A DNA stretch of 64,000 nt. It comes from Larix kaempferi. Its lineage: Eukaryota > Streptophyta > Pinopsida > Pinales > Pinaceae. Every line of letters begins with the position of its first letter. The stretch's first letter is position 1. Of the stretch, positions 11,215 through 22,441 are shown piece after piece. A program made the position numbers and the translations under genes. Below the pieces are notes generated by a model. The model was not told the DNA's origin, did no database searches, and saw only the letters and a program-made list of their open reading frames with translations. Where the stretch lies: assembly GCA_027924585.1 (NCBI GenBank), contig BSBM01000436.1:9253001-9317000 (forward strand). The letters run 5' to 3'.

Positions 11215-12267
11215 CTACATAGCATACTGCTGTGTGTGATACCCATATGAGTTTCCTGCGGGATACTGCTGGAAATTCTGTGGATGGTAAGCCATCTGGT
11301 TAACCGGTTGATTGTAAGCAACCGGTTGGTGAGTGTTCTGCTGAGTGGGTATAGTACCTTGGGGTTGCTGAAACCCAGGAAAAGTTGCTGCTCCTTGTTG
11401 GGGAAATGTTCCTTGGAATTGTTGTGTTCCATGGATGTTACCACTATATTGTGTAAGTGGAGGGTTTCCCATAACAGGGTTGGGGGGTGGCTGCGACGGT
11501 GGTGTCCATGGAAGGCTCGTTCCGCCTTGGGGAACGAGTGGAAATTGCAGTGATGGGTTCCATGGAGTTGTAGCAGCTGAAGGGTAAGGGAAGCCAGAAT
11601 TCAAGTTGGGGGGAATCTGAGATTTCCCCCCAGCTTGGTTCCAGTTTTCAAAAAGTGAGTATCCCCCACTCTGTGGGATTTGAGTATCCCAAGAAGGAAG
11701 TATGCTTGACAGGGGTTGTTGAGAGTAAGGCCCGGTTGGAACACCGGAATAAGGTTGCCCACTACTAGGTGGATTGTACATACCGAACTGAGTAGACGCT
11801 GCTGGTTGGGAAGCTTGTTGGATCGAGCCAATAGGTTGTCCGCCAGCAGTTAGGTTGGATGGCCCTATATGAGGAGGCTGTTGACTGGGAACTGGGTTTC
11901 CAGCAAAAGGTTGTCCTCCAACTGGTTGGGTTGATGGCCCACCAGTTGGAGGTTGTTGACTTGGAACAGGGTTCCCAACAAAAGGTTGTCCACCAACTGG
12001 TTGGGTTGATGGCCCACCAGGGGGAATTTGGTAGTTAGCGTTGGGGACCACTGTAGTCGGTTGTCCACCTCCTGAGATAGTGTAAATGGTGGCTGAGGGT
12101 GATCCTCCGGTCCAACCGGAAGATCCAGCAGTGTGAGTAAGCGTTCTTCCGCCGCTGGTCAAATATGATAACGTGGATTGGCTAACGACACCATAAGTAC
12201 TGATTTGCGGAGGGGTTCGTCCATATCGAACAGGTGAGGACGGGGAAAAAACTGGGTTATCCCTCAT
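11215..12267 (-). pseudogene. Tat-1 gag N-terminal Pro/Gln/Gly-rich region
   Basis: About 350 residues are in frame with the main gag-pol frame and end at TAG 11215-11217. The composition is rich in Pro, Gln, Gly and Ser. A repeated segment (GGPSTQPVGGQPF...GNPVPSQ) of about 25 residues occurs two to three times (about 11840-12030). No catalytic motif is seen. Tat-2 has a comparable low-complexity region ahead of its gag core with different repeats (LGMPNMG), so the region evolves quickly. It is probably the disordered N-terminal arm of gag. Confidence 0.65.
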
Positions 12268-12950
12268 AGAATGTGCATGACATGTTCAATGGTAGGAGGA
12301 CCCTCGAAAACTGGGTCCGAGTTCATGTCCTGGAAAAGGTTTTTGGGATCCGGCAGGAACCTAGGTATGGTAACATCCGAAGGTCCTGCGCCGTCTGCAA
12401 AGGAGTGTCGAAACTCTGTGCTAGACGGGATGTTGGGATCCCTATAGTCAGAAGGACGAGTGTCAGGGGGATATCGAGAGGCTGACGAGAGCATTTGCTC
12501 TGTGCTGCGTCTAAACCGCGCCGATGCTAACGGAGAGTTCGCTAGGCTAACCATACTAGACTGGATGGAAGCCATGATTTCATGTCCTGGAGGGAGGTTG
12601 GGTTGAGCAATAGTACGAGGTACGTTGCTAGAAGAACTCGTTTCCTGCGGGTGAACACTGGGTGACGTAGTGATAACAGGCGAAAGATCCGCCTGGGAAG
12701 TGATGAAACCATAATCAGGTTCAAAGGGTGTGTCAGGAAGTCGAGTATCTTCAATGATTTCAACGTACCCGCCTGGGACTAAAATCAAGCCACGTATGTC
12801 CTGGTCGGACCCTTCTGTGGTGCCAACAGATCCGTCTGTATCATTATGAAAAGTGTCTGATGGACGGGAAGTGCTGACATCCGGTAGAAGGATGACCTCT
12901 GGTCTAGTACTCTGGGTTGTACTAGGTTCAGTTGCGGTAACTGTGTCCAC
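12264..12950 (-). pseudogene. Tat-1 upstream gag-region ORF
   Basis: This frame has 228 residues (Ser/Thr/Pro-rich, with the segment SFADGAGPSDVTIPRFLPDP). Its TGA overlaps the ATG of the next ORF (12267) in the arrangement ATGA, in a different frame. It may be an upstream ORF of the element or the gag N-terminus separated by a frameshift. I do not recognise a domain. The start is uncertain because further open, repetitive sequence lies upstream to about 13350. Confidence 0.45.
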
Positions 12951-15015
12951 TGTGATAGATAAATCTGGAATGACAGTGGGTGAAGTGACAGTGGAGGTCT
13001 CAGATATGCTAGTGGTTGCAGAAACTGCAATAGATTCTGAGACTGTGCTGTGAGTGGCAGTTACGGGTGGAACTGAAGCCGTTGTACGTGTCGGCGGTGG
13101 AATGTTCCCTCGAACAGCACCGCGGTCGGGAGGAGCAGGAATGCGTGATGGAGGCGGACCAGTAGTCCGTGGCGGTGGTGGTGGTGGAGGGATTTGGCCC
13201 TGTTGTCTTCGTAATATTCATGGTAGATCTGACATGATGACAGGAGAATGAAAATCGGGGGCAGTATCGTAAACAAAGAACTCAAAAACTCTAATGCAAC
13301 CGAGTGTGCAGAAGAGGAGCTAGAAAAAGCAAGGCTCACAGGCCAAAAAGGCAAGCTCTAAAATCTATACTGAGACCGGTGTCTCAATAAGCGAGCTGAT
13401 CAAAAAATGGCCATAATGCCAACAAGCAGTCCCTATAAAGAAAAAATGACCTCTACAAAGATGAGATAGCAAGCAAACTCCTAACTAAGAGCTGGAGACC
13501 TCAACAGGCTGTATCCTTCGCAAGGTGATGAAATCCAAGTCGAACAATACAACATGAGAGACCGATATAAGAAGGATATCCCTCTACCGAAAGGGATCTT
13601 GGGTAAAAGAGCCCTAGTAGAATAGATACTAAGCCACCTCGTTCATGACACGTCGAAAAAGGTTTTGGGCACTTCAGCCTTCCGAAGAAGACAGCAATCG
13701 ATGTTGCCTTAGGGCTAAGTGGAGTGTGGTATTCCACAGAGTCCGTCCGGTTCTCAATCTCGCGGCCGTTTAACCCCTGAAAGTTGGAAACAGTCAGGAG
13801 GACCCTCCACAAACTAGCTGTGACCGTGTCAATAAGTACTAGAGGATTTTAGTTCCCTAAAGACAACGACTATGTCTCAGATGAAAGCGACAGGGGGGAA
13901 TTATTTTGATGCCTATCCCCGGTGTCCTACCTAACTACCAAATTCTTTTGATTTCCTCAAGTGAGGTTAAAGTTGGTTTAATTAGGGTGATTAATTTTAG
14001 TGGATGTCTTACTCAATCGGGTCGTGGACGTGAAACTTGATGGTGTTATGACGACTCAAACCATGCAAATGAGAATGAATCACAAATAAGCCTTTGTCTT
14101 CGATGAAATCTAGCTAGGGTAAAGATAGAGGTTCTTCGATCAAATATGCATGAGATTTTTCACAAGCAAACATCAAAGCAAGAGATTTTTCCTTTTCTAT
14201 TTATAAACAAAGCCAAACTGAAGTAAACACTCTTTTCAATGCACTGATTCTACAATCTACAATGCTTCTACAATGAGAATTTCTGTGGTAAAATCAATGG
14301 TTCATTTCCCTATGCAAAATACCACTAGACTTTTTCAATTTAAACAACAAAATTGCTCTCAACTAATGATCTTTTTAATTTACTAGAAATGATAATGATA
14401 ATATGACTGTAAAAGCTACAGTATTCAGTAACAGAGAATAGTGGTGTTGAGTTGGTTGTGGTGAAAAAATCAAGTCAATGCAATCAAACTGGAAAAATGA
14501 CCCATATGTCAAAAGTGCCACTAATTCAATCAACAATCAAGCTCACAAACTGGGTAATAAGCACACCATGCAGACTGGAAATTGACCAGGATGCTAACAG
14601 GCAACAGTAAACACTATCTAAGGCAGAGAGAGACTCTGGAAACCAAGCAAAGATAAAAAAAAATTTAAAAGCTTGCAGACACTACCGCGGGTGATGGTCT
14701 GACTGGAGCGCGGCACTGTGACAGTACCGCTCTGGTATTAAGGAATAGAACGCGGTACTACCGCGCTGGAGGCAATTCAGAGGGCACGGTACTGTGGCAA
14801 GGTAAGGAAAAAGCGCAACTTGAGAAAATGAAATGAATTTTTCAGGGTTGTTGCCAACCCAGGGGACTCAGTGATCAAACAGGGAGATAAATACTGCGAG
14901 GAGGAGTGAATAAAGGTCAAAAAGTACCAAGATTCAAACTGGTTTGAAGTGCAACAAAAACTCACAATGCAAATATAAATGACTGTGAATTGAATCAATC
15001 AAGCAGTAATCAAAA
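12951..15015 (-). other. Tat-1 5' leader
   Basis: This is about 2 kb of untranslated leader between the PBS and the first gag-region ORF. It has no convincing gene. At 14684-14802 it contains a CGCGGTAC inverted-motif module similar to that in the LTRs and in the antisense-gene intron. The packaging signal and any leader intron would lie here, but I cannot place them. Confidence 0.5.
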
Positions 15016-15030
15016 CCAGCGGAGTCGCCA
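15016..15030 (-). promoter_or_regulatory. Tat-1 primer binding site
   Basis: On the minus strand TGGCGACTCCGCTGG starts four bases (AGAA) after the end of the 5' LTR. It begins with TGG, complementary to a tRNA CCA end. The first eleven bases fit a tRNA ending CGGAGTCGCCA, which I recall for plant tRNA-Arg(ACG); the remaining bases do not fit, so the primer is uncertain. Tat-2 uses the identical 15 bases (40016-40030). Confidence 0.8.
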
Positions 15031-15034
15031 TTCT

Positions 15035-16016
15035 TGTTATGTAGAATTTTGTCCTACGGATAAGCCAAAACTCTCTTAACTTTAAAGCAGACTTTAAACT
15101 AACTTTAAAGTAAGAAACAAGTCAAAACAAATGCTACCTTGAATCCCTAGATCTAACAAACATCTCAAGATTAAAATGCTAGAAAGAGTAGAAGGAGTTT
15201 AACTAACCTTCTATCCAGACGCTTGTTTTTGTAGTTGCTCCAATCTCCAAGCCCTCACAAATGAACCTGTCAAAATGGAACCAAAACACAAGAATGCACT
15301 ATTCTCTAGCAACCTGAAACATGAGTTAGAATCTAAATCTATGAAAGATACAAATCATATCATTAAAACAAAATTAACACAAATGATTTGGGAAAACAAG
15401 ACAAGTTATTCCATTACAACTTGAAGAATACTTACAAAAGGTGCTTGATGTCCAAGCCAATCCTCCAGCTCCAAGTGTCTTCTCCTCTAGCTATCTCCAA
15501 AATGCTGTAAGACCATAAGTTTGGTACTCTCAAGAGTCCTCTCCTTTCCCAATGGAATGCCTCTCTTTTATAGTGAATGGTGAGGTTAACCAACAAGAGA
15601 GATGGGTGGATCTAGGGAGAGATAAGTGGATCAGGGTTTCTAATCGAAGGAAATGAGTTGAGATCGAATCAGGGACCTCAATCTTCCATTATCTTCGAAA
15701 ATCCAAGATCCCACAAGCCAAGGGAAAAAGGCTATTAAAAGAGTACCGTGCTCTGCAAAGACTGCAGAACGCAGTACTGCCGCGTTTTGGGGAAAGATCA
15801 TAGCGCGGTAGTGTCTAGTACCGCGTTTTGATAAATGAGCAAGGCGCGGTAGTGTGTGTAGATAAAGTCTTAGGTGGGTCAAAACTTGTCAGGGTAGATT
15901 CACCTTCAAAGTTGACTCATCATCTGCCTCTTCTGGATGGCTTAAAACAATAGGGAAAGTGTCGTCAACTCGTTTTATGATGGAGATGCGGCACTGTGAA
16001 ACATAGAGGTATAACA
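15035..16016 (-). repeat. Tat-1 5' LTR (right copy)
   Basis: This 982 bp LTR is identical in length to the left copy, with about nine single-base differences by eye. Its TATA element is at 15566-15572 on the minus strand and would drive transcription leftwards through gag-pol. The duplication ATTAG follows at 16017-16021. The CGCGGTAC cluster is at about 15741-15855. Confidence 0.95.
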
Positions 16017-16021
16017 ATTAG

Positions 16022-17545
16022 AAGAACCATCATATTTGGGAATAGGACTTACCTCCTTTCCAATCCAGCGTAGTGATTTCGCAACCTGCGCGCACCTTCT
16101 TGCTGATACTTCATGCATCCGGCTTTGCCAATTTTCCAGTCTTGCCTCTGAATCAGAGACACAGGAGCTGTCACATCTCCAGCTGAGTGTACCATCTATA
16201 GTAGGATTAATGTAATCTTCCTGGTTTGCTGTGAGCTAGTATAATTGGTCCAAATATTGAACCTTGGATTCCTCCTCAATCAGCTCACTGTATTTGTCAC
16301 CATCTGCAGGATCCAACGGTGTGATGAACCTAAGATGATTTCCTTCAAATATCATCTTCTTTGTCTTCAGATTTATGATAGCCAAGTTATCAATAGCCCA
16401 GTCAATTCCTAGCAACGCAGGAAAAGGTTGACTATCATCCACAATCTCGATAACTTCAAAGTTTGCATGACTTTGGAATCCATTGATGTCGACTACCACA
16501 TCAACTAACCGGCCAAAAGGTATGACTTTCTCTTGGTTAGCCATTCTCAACTGGATAGGTGACCATGACAACTTTTTTCGACCCATCTACTGCCATTTCT
16601 GCTTAGTCAAGACATTTACTGCGGATCCCAGATCAAGGATAACTTCATCCATTTCAAAATCTCCTATCTGCGCGGTAAGCCTCATTTCTCGTCCTGTTCT
16701 TTTATGCTTCCTTATGTGATGTACGACACTATTAGAAATTTTTGTTCCTGTCTGTGGTTCATATTGGTTTATGAGCTTCTGTAGCTCTACTATGGCATTT
16801 TCACTTTTTAATAACTTCATGCAGCTTCGCAAGAACTGCGCAACAGAAGTACTAACATCTGTTGCGGTACTTGTTTTATCATAAGCCGTTGGCATGTCTT
16901 CAACATGTGGTGCTTCACTGCGCAACGGGATCCGCCGTGATTTTGTTACCGGTTCTCTGAAGGTATCCCGCGCGTTGATAAAGACTTCCTTGTTCTGTCA
17001 TAGGTCGAGAGCAGGTATTTTTCCTGGAGCTTTCCTTATCCATACTGTTTCAAGAGGGATCTGCTTTATGTGAGCCTCCCCTGACATGGAATATTATGCT
17101 CCCCTATCACGGCCTGTCTCAGCGCCACTGCGCATGACCACATTGATGCTTGGGTGTACTGGTCTGCTCTCCACTGTGATCCACTGGACGTTCATGTTTG
17201 GTGCGTCCATCCGTCTTCTTTTATGCATCTCCACCTCTAGCATTGGGAAATCTTCAATAACATGCTCGAATGATTTACAGTAATTGCATGTAGTGCATGG
17301 GTTAACACAATATCTAGATACGTGACCTGGATGGCCACAATTATAGCAAATAACCTGGCCGTGGCCTCTTCCCTGCGCCGGGCTAGCATTTCTTCCTCTG
17401 CCGCGGTATCCAGCACCACGACCTCTGTATCCTCCTTGGTCATATTGTGCATTCTCTTGTTTCGGCTATGTTGTTGCAGCAACATCCCCCCCAAATTTTT
17501 TTGTAGATATTGGGGTCCCTCCTTTCATTTTCTTAGAAAGATTGT
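16022..17545 (-). pseudogene. Gy-B gag C-terminus and protease
   Basis: Reading leftwards there is a Gly/Arg-rich stretch, a zinc knuckle (CYNCGHPGHVSRYC), a second CX2C cluster (CTTCNYC), a linker, then protease. The protease catalytic motif is ILDLGSAVNVL, with DLG instead of DTG or DSG, followed by ALLGIDWA. The same form in Gy-A makes it a family trait. In-frame stops include a TGA near 17010 and TAG at 16587-16589. After protease the text LENWQSRMHEVS matches Gy-A (LENWQNRMHEVS) and breaks off at the Tat-1 insertion. The boundary at 17545 is approximate. Confidence 0.75.
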
Positions 17546-17649
17546 CTAAAAAAGTTAAGTCTCCTTTGAAAATTTTTTGGACTTAGTTTTGTTTCAACTG
17601 AGGAATCTGCTTTAAAAAATTGAAGTTTTTCTTCTAAGTCAAAACTCAC

Positions 17650-17935
17650 AACTCTTTACCGAAACTACGGAAGAACTCAAATTTCTCTCCCGAAACTGCG
17701 GATGAACTTAGGATTCTCTCCCGAAATTGCGGAAAGACTTAAAGTTGCTCCCCGAAACAGCGAGAAACACTTAGCGTTTCTGAAGTTTTGGAAGAACTCA
17801 AAATTCTCGCCCGAAACAACGGAAGAACTTGAGATTCTCTCCCGAAACTGCTGATGAACTTAGCAAGCTTGCCCGAAACTGCGAAAGAACTTGGGATTCT
17901 CTCCCGAAATTGCGGAAGATTTTGCCAAGTATTGC
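17650..17935 (+). repeat. 31-bp tandem repeat array
   Basis: Units with the core CCCGAAACTGCGG recur every 31 bp (cores at 17659, 17690, 17721, 17752, about 17780, 17811, 17842, 17873 and 17904). Degenerate copies (GGAAGACTT, CCGGAAGGACTT) trail on to about 18250. The array ends some 450 bp upstream of a TATA box and start region, so it may be a promoter-proximal repeat. It is not coding in any obvious frame. Confidence 0.8.
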
Positions 17936-18377
17936 CACAGTAAGTTGTTCTTTTCCCCAGGTTACTTGACTGCTCATATTTCGGAAGACTTAACAAAGTC
18001 ATTCGTCAATCCCGGAAGGACTTACTGAGTCTTTCCGCAACTTCGGGACAACTCGGCAAAACCGACCGTGATAAACTTTTGGGAGAGTGAATTTTGGAAG
18101 AACTCACAAAGTGCTCCCGAAACATTAGAACGACTCGCCAAACTTTTCCGCCACTGCGAAGCGTCTTTTTCATCTCTCTCGCAACAAGCAAATGCCTCGC
18201 CAAAATCTCCCGCCTTTCGAGAGGAACTCATGAGTTCTGGCCGCAACTACTGATGAAACTTGTGATTCCTCGCCGTAGCCGACGGTCGCGCTTAAATGCC
18301 AAGTTGGCTTAAAAAGATCGCACCATACGAGCATTAAACTCCGTTCTAAAGTTGTCACCTACCTGTTTAAATGCCCG

Positions 18378-18399
18378 CACGTGTTGAACCTTATATAAG
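18378..18399 (+). promoter_or_regulatory. G-box and TATA box of the plus-strand unit
   Basis: CACGTG at 18378-18383 is followed by TATATAAG at 18392-18399. Downstream is a likely first exon ending CTCTAG at 18531, a donor (GTAGGATTT from 18532), an acceptor (GTTGACAG, 19288) and the ATG at 19301. The inferred 5' UTR intron is 757 bp. This is the layout of a plant RNA polymerase II promoter with a leader intron. Confidence 0.55.
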
Positions 18400-19300
18400 G
18401 GCAGTGGAGTTCATTGTTCCCATTGTTAGTTTTTTATTCAAAGAACGTTGTTTGGGAGATTGCGTCGTTTCGCTCCAGCTCAGCGTATTCACCACCTTGT
18501 CGACCTCACTCCACCACTGTTTCGTCTCTAGGTAGGATTTTCAACCGAAATCTTTGTCTTATCTTTACATTGAGTTATTTCTTGGGTATTTTCCTGTTTC
18601 ATAACGTGGCCGGTAGGCACTGGTAGCATGTATCATTTTAAAGAATTTACGGCCGGCGTGGCCCCCATATGTTTCTCATTGCTACCAACTAGGAGTCATA
18701 GACATGACCAAGTCATTCCCAGTTGGCCCTTTTTCTCTGAGTCGTTCGAGCTTGTTTTTTTTCACCGGCTGCATTTTGGCCGTGCTCCTACCCAAATTTA
18801 CTCAAACCCAAATTTTATACCAGCTGCATACCGCTTCTCAAGTATTATCAGCGTCAGTAGTAGTCGGTTGAGATACTCAACCACTCCCCTGTTCGGCTCA
18901 GTTAAGGACTGTGGAAAACGGTTTTATGTTTTCATTTTCCTCATAGGATTTTCCACTCCAGGACAGCCTACCATTAGCCATTAGAAGTACCATGATGGAG
19001 GACATCCTATCTCCGAGGACTAGGAAGGAAGTGGGTTTTTACACGTCGTATGCTTACCTTTTCAGAAGCATTTCAAAAGTTCCTAACCAGGCATTGTCTC
19101 CCTAGAATAATCAAGTCTGAGGACCATATTTTTTTTTCTGGAATGATCTATGTTTAGTTTGCTTCCCCAGCATGCAACTTTATAATTTTGTCTATATTTA
19201 TCATTAGCATGCTAAAATTGTCTTACTTTATGTTACACTCTCATAATGTGTTACAATTTTATAATCATTCACATTTGGTTGTTGACAGGGATAAGCCACG

Positions 19301-22300
19301 ATGCCAAAAGGTGGTAGAAAGAAAGCTAAAGTGATGGAACCAGAACCAGTGCAACTAAGGACTGAAACTATTTTCCAAGACACTAAGTGTACCACCGGTG
19401 GTCCTCCCGAGTTCCGCTGGGGAGATGTTTATCGGATGATCAGGGACCAGGATATCCTAGACGTGTTATTGGAGGAATAGAAAATCTACCTCAACATCAG
19501 AACTTCCGTCATAGCCAGGGATTCTACTCGCCCTGAATTATTCCCGTGCTCTGAAGTGATCAGATGGATATTGGAACATGCCAACCCACAAACAAGAGTG
19601 TTGCATGACAGCAAGGGAGAGCCTTTCGCTTCATTCCATCCAGCTTATATTGCAGCAGCCTACAAATTCTCACATCCCCAGCAAGCTCTAAACGATGAAT
19701 GGTTGGGAAAGATGAATAATATCGAGATGGCTAAAAGGCTATTGGTCACAGGAAAGCAGCCGAGGAAGAGAGATAATGATGAATATGACGTTCAGACCCT
19801 AAGACCTCCTTTTAGATTAATTGCCCTGATATTATGCAGAATTTTCGGCATGCCCGATGGCACTGTATATAGGATACAGTGGGCTGCCATCATCCACTTC
19901 ATAGCATTCAAAGGAACTGTGTTTGATTGGGATACTATTCTCTTGGATAGTTTGGCATCCATAGTGGCCACAGCTAGAGAAGGTTTGGCCTTAAAAAAGT
20001 CAGAATTTTACATGTCTTCATATCTTATTGACTGCATTTTGGCCAAGCTCTCTTTCCCCAGGCTAGGTTGCACGTGGGATCAGGCCAATACCTCGGTCTA
20101 CACTACCTATAAAATAATGTGGGCTCAAAATTACAGATCAAACTACAAGCTCATCTGCGAAGAGTTCATCATGCCTCTGTATGAGCAGATGTTCAAGGAA
20201 GAGCCCAATTGTCTATCTGAAAATGCCATGGAGGTCTTGGAAAACTATGGCAATTTTTACTTCTCAGAATAGGGCACCTACATCAGGATGTTTGGAGGTA
20301 CCAAAGCACCATACATTTTTCCAAAATACGCTACTAATTATGTAGTCCTCAAGGAAGCAGTCAGGAAAGTTTTCCTTGATGGGATAGGAGGAGTGCTTAA
20401 CAAGCAACATAAGGCTTCCTTCCCTCCTTTGCCTTTTTGCATAGGAGCCTATAAATTCTCAGGGGTTGCAACAGCCGAGGAGTACATTCAAGAGTTGAAA
20501 GCTTTCCACTTCGGTGAGGTGATCTTCCATAGAAATGACAGATGGAGCAAGGTTTCCGAGCATTGCAAGGAGGTATATGCTCATTTTGAGTATGCTCATT
20601 ACTATGATGTAGAGGAAGAAGTGTTTAGAGGCATCAGCAACATGACTGAGTTGCAGATTTGTTGTCACGGCAATGGAGCTAGCTCTAGCTCTGCCTCAGC
20701 TCGAAAATCCAGTCTACAGAAAGAAAGGGAAGCAGCTGAGGCCCTAGCCCGTGAAGAACAAAGATTGAAAGAAGAAGCAAGACTGCAACAGGAAGCAGAA
20801 GAAGCAAGGTTGCAGAAGGAAGCTGAAGAAGCAAGGTTGCAGAGAGAAGCTGAAGAGGCAAGGCAGCAGAAGGAAGTAGAAGAGCGAGAGCAGAGGGAGG
20901 AAAGTGAAAATCAGCAGCAAGCTAAAGAAGAAGAAGGAAGGCGTAAAACTAAAGAGGGACAAAAGGTGGAGGAAGAACTTAAGACCAATGAAGATGCCTA
21001 GGCAGGTGGCTCCGACACCCAAGATATGGAAACAGACACATCTCAGGTAGGTGTCTCCGGCACCCAAAATGTGGAAACATACACATCTCAAGTAGTGCAG
21101 ACCCCACCCATGGAGACAAAAGTACATGTAAGAGAACTCCCGATCATCCCTTACACCCCATCAGAAGATCATACTGTGTCCCGATGGGATGAATTTGTGT
21201 ATTATAAGAAGAGGAAGGTGGTGGTCTTGAAGTCAGAAGAGAGGATAAAGAGACTCTTCCAAGAAGATATTGTCACCTAGCGGGAGACCATGGTGATGCA
21301 GAATACAAATAAGGCTCCCATAGCCATGGCATCCGCCGCTGTGTCAGCAGCAAAAGCAACAAAGGACAATGTGGTCGATATGGTCAGAGAATTTGAGTCA
21401 ACAAAGAGGAGAGCTCGCATGTTGCAACATACTGTGGCTAATGAGCAGGCTTACAGGGATCTTGTAGTGAATAAATATAATCGCCTGTCTGTTGATCACA
21501 AGGAGTTGTCAGATAAGTATCGCCATTTAGAATAAGAAAAGGAGCACCTGGCAATCCAGATGATGGTTCTAGAAGCGGAAAAGAATGATTCTGAAGCTAG
21601 AGTTTTTCATCTAGAAGCAGATAAGTAGGCAATGGTTGAACAATTAGAGCAGGCAGAAAGCAGAGCGATAGATATGTCTCCCTTTCATGAGTTGTCCTGT
21701 GACATTCTGAGACAAATGCACACCACACAGGAGCTGATTACTGAGGAAGTGTGTAGGCTCAAAGCCATGATGGTTATATTGAAAGAAGTCAATGCAGAGG
21801 CCAATAGGCTTAAGGAAAAATACACTCGGGTCAAAGCAAACATCTTGAGCCAGATGGAATAGAGAGAAGGGAAGGTTGATTTCCCCAAGCATATCCCATT
21901 CAAGTCGGTAGATGATTTTAAAGAAGATGTAGCCCTTATGGAATTTTGCAGGAACTGTGGCCTCAAGCTGATGGCTAAGATCCAGGGAACAATTGAGAAA
22001 AGTAACAACCTGTATCAAAAAATCCATGAAGTGCATGATAAATGCAAGCTGATGTTTCCTCAGTCCCTCGATGAGTTTCCAAACAAAGAGCAATGTTTAT
22101 CAGACTTGAAGGAAGAGCTAGGCATTCAAATAGAATATGTAAAGAAGATTGATGTCCTGGCCATTGATGATCTCCATCACTATATTGGTCTGTCATCAGT
22201 ATACAGTCATTTTCTTAAAGAAATCCACCATGAAGCAATTGCAGAAATTCATGGTATTGAAGCAGAGCTTGGTAAGCATGTGACTTCCCAGAAGATCTTG

Positions 22301-22441
22301 CTCCCTTCACCAACAAATGTGGTTGTCAGAGACACTGGTATCTGGTTCAATTACATTGCAGAAGAGGAAAAGAAAGCAGTAGCAGTAGTAGCATCCAGCA
22401 CAAGCACCTCACTCCCAGCAGAAGCGCTTCCTCAAGGATGA
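19301..22441 (+). pseudogene. Long unknown ORF with central coiled coil, TAG-interrupted
   Basis: One frame of 1046 codons runs from ATG 19301 to TGA 22441 with seven premature stops: TAG at 19478, 20270, 20999, 21278, 21626 and 21860, and TAA at 21533. There are no frameshifts. The N-terminal third (ILEHANPQTRVLHDSKGEPF, PLYEQMFKEE) is globular and matches a class of uncharacterised plant-repeat proteins I recall only vaguely. About 20740-20900 encodes four 9-residue repeats of EEARLQ(Q/K/R)EA type, clearly a charged coiled coil. The rest is also helical and Lys/Glu-rich. Function unknown. All seven stops could arise from Gln codons by C-to-T change. Confidence 0.65.

Larger units (their letters stand above)
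420..16016 (-). mobile_element. Tat-1: Ty3/gypsy retrotransposon of Tat type, minus strand
   Basis: This is a complete 15.6 kb element inserted into Gy-B. It has LTRs of equal length at both ends, a perfect 5 bp target duplication (ATTAG at 415-419 and 16017-16021), a PBS next to the right LTR and a polypurine tract next to the left LTR. Reading leftward from the right LTR the order is leader, gag, protease, RT, RNase H, integrase, a second RNase H, then an antisense gene on the plus strand. A second RNase H and an antisense ORF near the 3' end are known from plant Tat elements. The two LTRs differ at about nine positions by eye, so insertion is fairly recent, but the coding frame already contains stops. 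Confidence 0.93.

Noticed and set aside
17650-17935. Regular 31-bp repeats resembling a CRISPR array
   Set aside because: The units are contiguous tandem repeats with no unique spacers, there are no cas genes, and the surroundings are plant retroelements.
20744-21127. Minus-strand ORF with many Phe/Leu residues opposite the coiled coil
   Set aside because: It is the complement of Glu/Lys-rich codons (GAA, AAG to TTC, CTT); the hydrophobic look is an artefact.
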